A DNA stretch of 64,000 nt, from assembly GCA_017442825.1 (NCBI GenBank), contig JAFRYZ010000005.1, positions 1-64,000 of the forward strand, written 5' to 3'. The stretch is from Prevotella sp. (lineage in GTDB: Bacteria > Bacteroidota > Bacteroidia > Bacteroidales > Bacteroidaceae). Made by a program: the position numbers and the translations under genes. Shown piece after piece: positions 53,232-60,568 of this stretch; position 1 is the first letter of the stretch; each line of letters begins with the position of its first letter. Under the pieces are notes generated by a model, which had not been told where the DNA came from, did not search any database, and saw nothing but the letters and a program-made list of their open reading frames with translations.

Positions 53232-54391
53232 AACAACAGATATGTATTCTCGGCTCTACCGGTAGCATCGGAACGCAGGCGTTGGATGTCATCCGTCAGC
53301 ATAGCGACCGCTATGAGGTCTATTGCCTGACTGCAAACAATCGCTGGCAGCAGTTGGTGGAGCAGGCTCGACAATATCAGCCGGCTGCTGTTGTCATTGC
53401 CAACGAAGACCATTATAGTGCCGTTCGCGACGCACTCAGCGACATGCCCGACATCAAAGTATATGCTGGTAAAGAGGCTCTCGACCAGATTGTTGAAGCA
53501 GAACCGATAGACATGGTGCTCACGGCGATGGTGGGCTTTGCCGGATTGTCACCTACGGTGCATGCCATTCAAGCTAAGAAGAAGATTTGTCTTGCCAACA
53601 AGGAGACGTTGGTGGTGGCAGGAGAACTGATTTGTCAGCTGGCACAAGAACATCATGTTCCGATTCTTCCTGTTGACAGTGAACATTCAGCTATATTCCA
53701 GAGTATTGTGGGCGAAGGTGACAATGCTATAGAGAAGATTCTGTTGACTTGTTCTGGCGGCCCCTTCCGCAACTTCTCTCATGAACAGTTGCAGACGGTT
53801 ACCGCCGCTGATGCCTTACGTCATCCCACTTGGGATATGGGCGCGAAGATAACTATCGACTCGGCATCGCTGATGAACAAAGGTTTTGAAGTGATTGAAG
53901 CCAAATGGCTCTTCGGTGTTCCGGCAGAGCAGATACAGGTGCTCATCCATCCACAAAGCATTGTACATAGTGCCGTGCAGTTTTGCGATGGATCGGTGAA
54001 AGCACAGTTGGGTGTGCCCGATATGAGGTTGCCTATCCAATATGCGTTTTCGTTCCCTGAACGCCTGCCGTTGGACGGAGAGCGTCTGAACCTCTTTAAG
54101 AGTCAGAAATTGGAGTTCTTTGAACCTGATTTGAAGAAGTTCCGCTGTCTGGAGCTGGCTTTCGAATCGTTGAAGCAAGGCGGTAACATGCCTTGTATTG
54201 TCAATGCAGCCAATGAGGTGGTCAATGCAGCCTTCCGAAGGAATGAGTGCTCGTTCTTGCAAATGGGCGAAGTCATCGAAAAAACCATGCAGCGTGCCAC
54301 CTTCAACAGCCATCCTTCGCTCGACACTTACTTCAACACCGATGCCGAAGCGCGTCGTATAGCTGAGGAATGTCTGCGTGGAGTTCATTAA
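53228..54391 (+). CDS. dxr: 1-deoxy-D-xylulose 5-phosphate reductoisomerase
   Basis: 387 residues. Converts DXP to MEP in isoprenoid synthesis with NADPH. N-terminal Rossmann motif LGSTGSIGTQALDVI (8-22); the catalytic and metal region includes ANKETLVVAGE, PVDSEHSAIFQ and LLTCSGGPFRNF; GAKITIDSASLMNKGFEVIEA and the C-terminal helical domain with NAANEVVNAAF are standard. It overlaps rimM by 4 bp and is followed by rseP after 51 bp. Confidence 0.96.
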   Translation: MKQQICILGSTGSIGTQALDVIRQHSDRYEVYCLTANNRWQQLVEQARQYQPAAVVIANEDHYSAVRDALSDMPDIKVYAGKEALDQIVEAEPIDMVLTAMVGFAGLSPTVHAIQAKKKICLANKETLVVAGELICQLAQEHHVPILPVDSEHSAIFQSIVGEGDNAIEKILLTCSGGPFRNFSHEQLQTVTAADALRHPTWDMGAKITIDSASLMNKGFEVIEAKWLFGVPAEQIQVLIHPQSIVHSAVQFCDGSVKAQLGVPDMRLPIQYAFSFPERLPLDGERLNLFKSQKLEFFEPDLKKFRCLELAFESLKQGGNMPCIVNAANEVVNAAFRRNECSFLQMGEVIEKTMQRATFNSHPSLDTYFNTDAEARRIAEECLRGVH

Positions 54392-54442
54392 AAGAATAAT
54401 AGTAGAAAGGTAAAAAGATACAAATCGTAAACAAAAGAAACA

Positions 54443-55822
54443 ATGGAAGTATTTCTGATTAGACTATTACAATTCATGTTATCCATCTCGTTGCTCGTAT
54501 TGTTGCACGAAGGTGGTCACTTCTTCTTCTCCCGTCTCTTCGGCGTGCGTGTAGAGAAGTTCTATCTGTTTTTTGATCCTTGGTTCCACCTGTTTGAGTG
54601 GAAACCCAAAAAGAGCGAAACGACATACGGCATCGGATGGCTTCCGTTGGGAGGCTATTGTAAGATTGCCGGTATGATAGACGAGAGCTTTGATACCGAG
54701 CAAATGAAACAACCTGAACAACCGTGGGAGTTTCGTAGTAAACCTGCGTGGCAGCGTCTGCTGATTATGATTGGTGGAGTGCTGGTTAACTTCCTTCTGG
54801 CATTGTTCATCTATGCGATGGTGCTCTTTACCTGGGGCAATGACTATATTCGTACGCAGGATATGTCTATGGGTATGAAGTTCAACAGCGAAGCTAAGGC
54901 GTTGGGATTCCAAGACCATGACATCCTTGTCGGCACGGACAATACAACCTTCGAAGCGTATGGCGTAGATGTGTTCCGCGAGATGGCAAAAGCTAGTCGT
55001 GTTGATGTGTTGCGCAATGGAAAGAAGGTCAGCATTGATCTTCCGGTAGAGTTGAACCTGCTGGACATGTTGAAACAGACACCACAGTTTATGAGTCCTT
55101 TTATGCCAGCACGTGTTGATAGTGTTATCCCACGTACTACGGCAGCTCGGTTGGACATGCGCAAGGGCGATGAGTTGTTGGCTGTCAACGGTGTTAAAGT
55201 CGATTCTTATAACGAGTTCCAGAACGAGATGGGCAAACTGACGGATGTGCTTGCTGCGGCCCAGACGCGGGCTGATAGTTTGAAGGCACGTCACATCAGC
55301 GTCACTTTCCGCCATGAAGGTAGCAATCAGGCTTATACTGCTACACTGACAATGCCGGAAGACATGAAGTTCGGCTTCTTCCCCAAGCTCTATACCGATT
55401 ATTATAAGGTTACTCACCAGGAATATGGCTTTTTCGAGAGCATTCCCGCAGGCATTGCCTACGGCTGGAACCAGCTGCGTGGTTATGTAGGCGACTTGAA
55501 ATACCTGTTCTCTGCTGACGGAGCGAAATCTCTGGGAGGCTTTGGTGCCATTGGCAGTCTCTTCCCACCCACATGGGACTGGCATGCCTTCTGGCTGATG
55601 ACGGCTTGGCTGAGCATCATCCTTGCCTTTATGAACATACTGCCTATACCGGCATTAGACGGTGGTCACGTGTTGTTCCTTCTCTATGAAATAATATTCC
55701 GTCGTAAACCCGGTGAGAAGTTCCTGGTTCGTGCGGAGTATATCGGTTTCACCATCCTTATTTTATTGATGCTTGTCGCCAACCTCAACGATGTCTTACG
55801 TTGGTTGGGAATCATGTATTAA
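54443..55822 (+). CDS. rseP: RseP-type site-2 membrane metalloprotease
   Basis: 459 residues. Intramembrane zinc protease (M50) that cuts membrane-bound anti-sigma factors or remnant signal peptides. HEGGH at 22-26 in the first membrane segment, PDZ-like region (about 130-330, RKGDELLAVNGVKVDSYNEF), and the second metal motif PALDGGHVLFLL near 410. Membrane segments also at about 110-130 and 430-450. It is located between dxr and a capA-like gene, as usual in Bacteroidales. Confidence 0.94.
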   Translation: MEVFLIRLLQFMLSISLLVLLHEGGHFFFSRLFGVRVEKFYLFFDPWFHLFEWKPKKSETTYGIGWLPLGGYCKIAGMIDESFDTEQMKQPEQPWEFRSKPAWQRLLIMIGGVLVNFLLALFIYAMVLFTWGNDYIRTQDMSMGMKFNSEAKALGFQDHDILVGTDNTTFEAYGVDVFREMAKASRVDVLRNGKKVSIDLPVELNLLDMLKQTPQFMSPFMPARVDSVIPRTTAARLDMRKGDELLAVNGVKVDSYNEFQNEMGKLTDVLAAAQTRADSLKARHISVTFRHEGSNQAYTATLTMPEDMKFGFFPKLYTDYYKVTHQEYGFFESIPAGIAYGWNQLRGYVGDLKYLFSADGAKSLGGFGAIGSLFPPTWDWHAFWLMTAWLSIILAFMNILPIPALDGGHVLFLLYEIIFRRKPGEKFLVRAEYIGFTILILLMLVANLNDVLRWLGIMY

Positions 55823-55848
55823 AGAGAATAAAACGTTAGAAAAAGATT

Positions 55849-56964
55849 ATGAAAACTTTGCTTTTTGTTGCGTTGCTGGCTGTTGGTCAGGGCGCATGTA
55901 AGTCTGAAAAGGCACCTCAAGTAGGGAATGTCGAGTCAGAGCGGACAACTGTTGAGGCTGCGGCATCAACAGCGTCACCGACAGGTCAGCGACGTACAAC
56001 TCCTATTACCATTGCTATGACTGGTGACATTATGATGGGAACGACCTTCCCTTCGCGCATGTTGCCACCGAATGATGGTCGCGACTTGTTCTGCGATACG
56101 AAGGAATTGACACAAAAAGCTGACATTGCAGTAGGTAATCTTGAGGGTGCTGTCTGTGATGGTGGTACCAGCACGAAGGGAACGGGACCGAACAGTTATG
56201 CCTTCCGTATGCCGACGAGTTATGCTCCTTTGCTGAAGGATGCAGGCTACGACTTCCTGAGTATGGCAAACAACCATGCGCGCGACTTCGGTGATGTGGG
56301 TATAGCCTCTACCGAGCGTGTGCTGAAGGAACAAGGTATTGCCTTCTGCGGTATCAAGGGGCACGAACAGTCTGCTGTCGTTACGCTTGGTGGTGTACGC
56401 TACGGTATCTGCGCCTTCGGTCATAATTCCTATACACTGAAGCATACTGACCTCAATCTGGTAAAAAGTATATTGACAGACTTGCGTTCGAAGGCAGATA
56501 TCGTCATCGTGTCGTTTCATGGTGGTGCTGAAGGACGTACGCGTAACCACTTGCCGTATGGACCAGAATCGTTTCTTGGTGAGAACCGAGGCGACTTGCG
56601 CAACTTTGCCCACTTCTGCATTGATAATGGTGCCGATGTCGTCTATGGTCACGGACCACATGTTGTTCGCGCCATGGAAGTATATAACGGTCGTTTCATC
56701 GCCTACAGTCTCGGCAATTTCTGTACACCTTACGGAATCTCTCTTGCCGGCATAAGTGGCTATTCGCCTGTGGTGACCATTCGTATCAAGCCCGATGGAA
56801 CATTCATGGACGGTAAGATACACTCGTTCATCCAGACCAAAGGTGTCGGTCCGCGTAAAGATGCCAATAACAGTGTGGCAAAGGAAATCAAGATGCTTAC
56901 GGAAAGTGATATCAAAAACTCGCCCATTCATATTGATGGCGAGGGAAATATCACCGTAAAATAG
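55849..56964 (+). CDS. CapA-family (PGA_cap) metallophosphatase-like lipoprotein
   Basis: 371 residues. Signal peptide with possible lipobox GQGAC (Cys17). The PGA_cap domain (about 50-300) shows MTGDIMMGT, VGNLEGAVCD, DFLSMANNHARDFG, CAFGHNSYTL, IVSFHGGAEGRTRN, VYGHGPHVVRAMEVY and YSLGNFC, the residues that hold metals in calcineurin-like enzymes. Family members are named for CapA of poly-gamma-glutamate capsule synthesis, but most are uncharacterised. It is the last gene of the tsaB-rseP row and is followed by a bidirectional terminator. Confidence 0.88.
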   Translation: MKTLLFVALLAVGQGACKSEKAPQVGNVESERTTVEAAASTASPTGQRRTTPITIAMTGDIMMGTTFPSRMLPPNDGRDLFCDTKELTQKADIAVGNLEGAVCDGGTSTKGTGPNSYAFRMPTSYAPLLKDAGYDFLSMANNHARDFGDVGIASTERVLKEQGIAFCGIKGHEQSAVVTLGGVRYGICAFGHNSYTLKHTDLNLVKSILTDLRSKADIVIVSFHGGAEGRTRNHLPYGPESFLGENRGDLRNFAHFCIDNGADVVYGHGPHVVRAMEVYNGRFIAYSLGNFCTPYGISLAGISGYSPVVTIRIKPDGTFMDGKIHSFIQTKGVGPRKDANNSVAKEIKMLTESDIKNSPIHIDGEGNITVK

Positions 56965-56991
56965 GAATAGCGTTTCATAAATGATAAAAGA

Positions 56992-57025
56992 AAAAGGAGT
57001 TCTTGTAAGAAAAGAACTCCTTTTA
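56992..57025. terminator. Bidirectional terminator between capA-like and HIT genes
   Basis: AAAGGAGTTCTT (56993-57004) pairs perfectly with AAGAACTCCTTT (57012-57023), with A-rich and T-rich flanks for both directions. Confidence 0.88.
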
Positions 57026-57029
57026 TTTG

Positions 57030-57428
57030 TTACAATTTGCAGAAAGCAGTGTAGATGCTGTCCGCTATCTGCTTGAACTCTTTTTCGGAAAGTTCAACTT
57101 TTGGTTTGCGGAAATCGACGTCGCTCTCCTGATTCATCGGGATGAGGTGGATATGTGCATGCGGCACTTCCAATCCAAGTACGATTTGCGCAATCTTCTT
57201 GCACTCAAACACCTGTTTCATCGCTGTTGCCACCTTCTTGGCAAAGACCTGGAAAGCAGCAATTTCCTCGTCACTCATATCGAAGATGTAATCAACTTCA
57301 CGACGAGGAATGACAAGGGTGTGTCCTTTTCCTACAGGGTTAATGTCGAGAAAGGCGTAGAACTGTTCGTTCTCAGCACATTTGTAGCTGGGAATCTCAC
57401 CAGCAGCGATCTTGCTGAATATGTCCAT
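57030..57428 (-). CDS. HIT-family nucleotide-binding hydrolase
   Basis: 132 residues starting MDIFSKIAAGEIPSYK; the frame upstream to 57536 overlaps greA and is rejected. The histidine triad HAHIHLIP lies near residues 93-100 (catalytic His in the middle). Other family parts are CAENEQFYAFLDINPVGKGHTLVIPRREVDYIFDM. Enzymes of this group hydrolyse nucleoside phosphoramidates or dinucleotides. It starts 34 bp after greA on the same strand. Confidence 0.92.
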   Translation of the reverse strand: MDIFSKIAAGEIPSYKCAENEQFYAFLDINPVGKGHTLVIPRREVDYIFDMSDEEIAAFQVFAKKVATAMKQVFECKKIAQIVLGLEVPHAHIHLIPMNQESDVDFRKPKVELSEKEFKQIADSIYTAFCKL

Positions 57429-57462
57429 AATAAAATGTGTTATTTGTAATACGTGACGTAAA

Positions 57463-57933
57463 CTAAGCATCAAGGCTGATGCTGTCAATGCGCATTTTGA
57501 TGGTGCCGCGAGGAATCTTGATTTCTGCAATGTCACCGACCTTTTTGTTGAGCAGTCCTTGTGCGATAGGTGTTTTAATGGAAATCTTTCCCTCTTTCAA
57601 GTTCGCCTCTGTCTCGCTCACGATGGTATAGACCATCTTCTGGTTGGTCGTCATATTCGTCATCTCTACCTTTGACATGATTTGCACAGCATCAGTACTC
57701 AGACGTGAGGTGTCAACAATCTTCGCATCGGCAATGGTGAGCTTCATCTGAGCGATTTTTGCCTCGAGGTGTGCCTGTGCTTCTTTGGCGGCATCATACT
57801 CGCTGTTTTCACTTAAGTCGCCCTTGTCTCGAGCCTCGGCAATGGCAGCCGAAGCCTTCGGGCGTTCTACAGACTCCAGTCTTTGGAGTTCGGCTACTAG
57901 TTTGTCGTAGCCTTCTTGTGACATGTAAGCCAT
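57463..57933 (-). CDS. greA: Transcription elongation factor GreA
   Basis: 156 residues starting MAYMSQEGYDKLVAELQRLE. It stimulates RNA polymerase to cleave backtracked transcripts. The N-terminal coiled coil carries SAAIAEARDKGDLSENSEYDAAKEAQ with the acidic tip DLSENSEY; the C-terminal FKBP-like domain ends GDIAEIKIPRGTIKMRIDSISLD. Its -7 element TACCTTTG (58057-58064, reverse) is about 120 bp upstream; the leader can form a stem AAGAAAG/CTTTCTT with two direct CGGGATTC copies, which may control it. Confidence 0.94.
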   Translation of the reverse strand: MAYMSQEGYDKLVAELQRLESVERPKASAAIAEARDKGDLSENSEYDAAKEAQAHLEAKIAQMKLTIADAKIVDTSRLSTDAVQIMSKVEMTNMTTNQKMVYTIVSETEANLKEGKISIKTPIAQGLLNKKVGDIAEIKIPRGTIKMRIDSISLDA

Positions 57934-58056
57934 ATAATATTCTTTTATTTTATTGTTATTTTCTCGTTGTTGAAGATGCAAAAAAGAAAGAATCCCGACA
58001 TTATACGTGTCAGAATCCCGTATCCTTTCTTGATCTTTTTATCTTATTTACCAGCG

Positions 58057-58093
58057 CAAAGGTACACAATAAAAAATCTTTTTACTATTTTTG
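58057..58093. promoter_or_regulatory. Divergent -7 elements for greA and dsbD
   Basis: TACCTTTG on the reverse strand (58057-58064) for greA, and TATTTTTG on the forward strand (58086-58093) only 4 bp before the dsbD ATG at 58098, so the dsbD message would be leaderless or nearly so. No clear -33 elements. Confidence 0.5.
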
Positions 58094-58097
58094 CAGC

Positions 58098-60194
58098 ATG
58101 AATTTAGATATTTTTAAGCAATTTGCCATAGCGACTCTGTTTGTTGTTGTCGCCAACTTGCCATCATACGGTCAGCAACCCGTTTCGTTTACAGTGCAAC
58201 AGAAGCAGGTTTCTCCCAATTCTATGGAGGTAGTCTTCACTGGAAAGATTGCCGATGGATGGCATGTCTATTCTACCGGATTGCCTGCTGGCGGTCCTAC
58301 ATCGGCAACCTTGCATGTGGAGCAAGTACAAGGGGCGAAACCTGAAGGCGGTTTGCGTACTCAAGGGAAGGAGATTAATGCCTATGATCCCACTTTTGGA
58401 ATGCAGTTGCGCTACTTTGAAAAACAAGTAGTTTTTATACAACGCTTTCAATTGACAGGTCAGCCTGCTAAGGTGAAGGGTTATTTGGAGTATGGCACTT
58501 GCAACGACCAGATGTGTATGCCGCCGCAGACGGTGGAATTTGAGGCTGTAGGAAAAGCGTCCGTTCCCGCTCAAAAAGAGGAGAATGAGAAAGAAAGTAC
58601 AAACAATATCTTTCCTGCCGATCAACAAAAGGCTGTTGAAGTGGTTGAAAAGCCTGTAGCAGCCGACACGCTTCTTTCTGATTCTGCAGCAAGCCAGACT
58701 CCAGACTCTCTCTCTTCTGCAGCTTCAATTCTTTCCTCGCCAACTGGGGAGAATGGGAGTGAAGCATCTGGTGTCTGGAGTCTGTTCCTCATGGGTTTCC
58801 TCGGAGGCCTGTTAGCCTTGTTCACACCTTGTGTGTGGCCAGTGATACCCATGACAGTCAGTTTCTTCTTGAAGCGGTCGAAAGGCAAGCGTAAAGGTGT
58901 TCGAGATGCGTTTATCTACGGTTTCTCCATTATTGCTATCTTCCTGCTGTTGGGATCCATAGTAACCGCATTCGCACGTCCAGAAGCTCTTAACGCGCTT
59001 GCTACGAACGCATGGTTTAACCTGTTCTTCTTTGCCATGCTCATCGTTTTTGCCCTGTCGTTGTTTGGCTGGTTTGAGTTGTCACTGCCGTCAAGATGGG
59101 CAGATCGTGTTGACAAGAAAGCGGATGAACTGACTGCCAGCCCTTCTGCATCTAGTGAGCAACCTGCATTCTTCTCTGGTTTGCTCTCCATTTTCCTCAT
59201 GGCATTTACCTTGGTGCTTGTTTCATTTTCCTGTACGGCACCTATTGTGGGCTTGTTGCTTGTAGAAGCGGTGACAACGGGCAGCCGTATCGGTCCGTTG
59301 CTCGGTATGACAGGCTTTGCTCTTGCCTTGGCATTACCCTTCACGCTCTTTGCCCTCTTTCCTTCGTGGCTAAAGCAAGCACCGAAGTCAGGTGCATGGA
59401 TGAACACGTTGAAGGTGACGTTGGGTTTCCTGGAACTAGCTTTTGCGTTGAAGTTCTTCTCCGTTGCAGACCTTGCCTACGGTTGGGGCTTGCTCAGTCG
59501 TGACGTCTTCTTTGCTTTGTGGATAACCATCTTCCTTTTGTTAGGCTTATATTTAATAGGTGTCTATCGTTTCCAAAGCGATGGTGATAGAAAGGCGCAA
59601 CCCGTTCCGTGTATTCTGTTGGGACTTTGTTCCATAGCTTTCGCTTTCTATATGATACCAGGACTATGGGGCGCACCTTGTAAGGCTGTATCAGCATTCG
59701 CCCCACCTATCTATACACAACAGTTCAATATGAACAAGAATGAGGTGCGGGCTGCCTATACCGACTACGATGCGGGCATGCAGGCTGCACGCGCTCAAGG
59801 AAAACCCGTACTGATAGATTTTACAGGCTATGGTTGTGTAAACTGTAGGAAAATGGAGGCTGCTGTATGGACGGACCCGCGTGTTGCAGAACGCTTGACG
59901 CGTGATTTTGTGCTTATCTCACTCTATGTCGATGACAAACAGCCTTTGCCCGAGCCGTTTAAAGTAATGGGTGCCGATGGCAAGGAAAAAACTTTGCGTA
60001 CGGTGGGTGACAAATGGTCACACTTACAACAGACTAAGTTTGGCTATCTGGCACAACCTTTCTATGTTGCCGTTGATGCTGACGGCAATTTGCTCACTAG
60101 TCCGTATGCATACAATGAAGATGTGGATGCTTACCTGCGATTTCTGGATAGCGCACTGAAGGTGAGTAAGGGCGCACAGCGTACAGTCGAATAA
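58098..60194 (+). CDS. dsbD: Thiol:disulfide interchange protein DsbD
   Basis: 698 residues; the open frame from 57759 overlaps greA, and the signal peptide MNLDIFKQFAIATLFVVVANLPSYG decides the start. DsbD carries electrons from cytoplasmic thioredoxin to periplasmic proteins. The N-terminal domain (about 25-160) has Cys135 and Cys140 in GTCNDQMC. The membrane domain (about 225-490, eight hydrophobic segments) has FTPCVWPVIPM and FSCTAPIVGLLL with the Cys pair used in transport. The C-terminal thioredoxin domain has GCVNC (Cys580, Cys583) and ends VDADGNLLTSPYAYNEDVDAYLRFL. A Glu/Ser-rich linker lies at about 155-220. Confidence 0.94.
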   Translation: MNLDIFKQFAIATLFVVVANLPSYGQQPVSFTVQQKQVSPNSMEVVFTGKIADGWHVYSTGLPAGGPTSATLHVEQVQGAKPEGGLRTQGKEINAYDPTFGMQLRYFEKQVVFIQRFQLTGQPAKVKGYLEYGTCNDQMCMPPQTVEFEAVGKASVPAQKEENEKESTNNIFPADQQKAVEVVEKPVAADTLLSDSAASQTPDSLSSAASILSSPTGENGSEASGVWSLFLMGFLGGLLALFTPCVWPVIPMTVSFFLKRSKGKRKGVRDAFIYGFSIIAIFLLLGSIVTAFARPEALNALATNAWFNLFFFAMLIVFALSLFGWFELSLPSRWADRVDKKADELTASPSASSEQPAFFSGLLSIFLMAFTLVLVSFSCTAPIVGLLLVEAVTTGSRIGPLLGMTGFALALALPFTLFALFPSWLKQAPKSGAWMNTLKVTLGFLELAFALKFFSVADLAYGWGLLSRDVFFALWITIFLLLGLYLIGVYRFQSDGDRKAQPVPCILLGLCSIAFAFYMIPGLWGAPCKAVSAFAPPIYTQQFNMNKNEVRAAYTDYDAGMQAARAQGKPVLIDFTGYGCVNCRKMEAAVWTDPRVAERLTRDFVLISLYVDDKQPLPEPFKVMGADGKEKTLRTVGDKWSHLQQTKFGYLAQPFYVAVDADGNLLTSPYAYNEDVDAYLRFLDSALKVSKGAQRTVE

Positions 60195-60244
60195 GCATAA
60201 TCGCAAGTAGCAAGCGTAGTTACATGAAATAATTGTCATAATCC

Positions 60245-60276
60245 TTTGGCAATTTTCGGTGTATTGCTTATCTTTG
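60245..60276 (+). promoter_or_regulatory. Promoter TTTG-N20-TATCTTTG of a non-coding RNA
   Basis: TTTG (60245-60248) and TATCTTTG (60269-60276) with a 20-bp spacer; start near 60282. No open frame follows before the terminator at 60490-60524. Confidence 0.85.
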
Positions 60277-60281
60277 CATCA

Positions 60282-60524
60282 TAAATGATATTGTGAAATC
60301 TTATATACAGACCGCCAATGAGATAAGAACATTCTTTTGAAGATACGGAAGCGTTAACTTTTAATTCTTGCTTTCAGACGAATTGGGGAATTTGGAGAAA
60401 GCCGCAAGAGTAGAAGTTGATGCTCACGTCAATTCGACGTGGGCTTTTACTCGTAAATGCGGCAAAAGGTTATCCCCAATACCATCTGAAAGCGTGAACG
60501 AAGTAGATAGTCCACGCTTTTTTT
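60282..60524 (+). ncRNA. Candidate 6S-like non-coding RNA
   Basis: A perfect promoter and a terminator define a transcript of about 240 nt without a gene. Its 3' half forms a long rod: GCTTTCAGA (60370-60378) with TCTGAAAGC (60485-60493); ATTGGGGA (60382-60389) with TCCCCAAT (60473-60480); a central internal loop of about 11 and 9 nt; GCCGCA (60401-60406) with TGCGGC (60458-60463); GAGTAGAAG (60408-60416) with CTTTTACTC (60444-60452); and GCTCACGTC/GACGTGGGC closing a 5-nt loop (60422-60444). A rod with a central bubble is the 6S RNA plan; Bacteroidales-1 RNA is a named candidate family. Assignment by shape only. The first helix shares bases with the terminator stem. Confidence 0.65.
60490..60524 (+). 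terminator. Intrinsic terminator of the candidate 6S-like RNA
   Basis: AAAGCGTG pairs with CACGCTTT (about 60490-60496 with 60513-60520), followed by T7 including stem T. AAAGC also pairs upstream with GCTTT in the rod, so the two folds exclude each other. Confidence 0.8.
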
Positions 60525-60568
60525 GTGCTTAGTCAAAACATTATTCATCTTTATAATCATCAACAACT

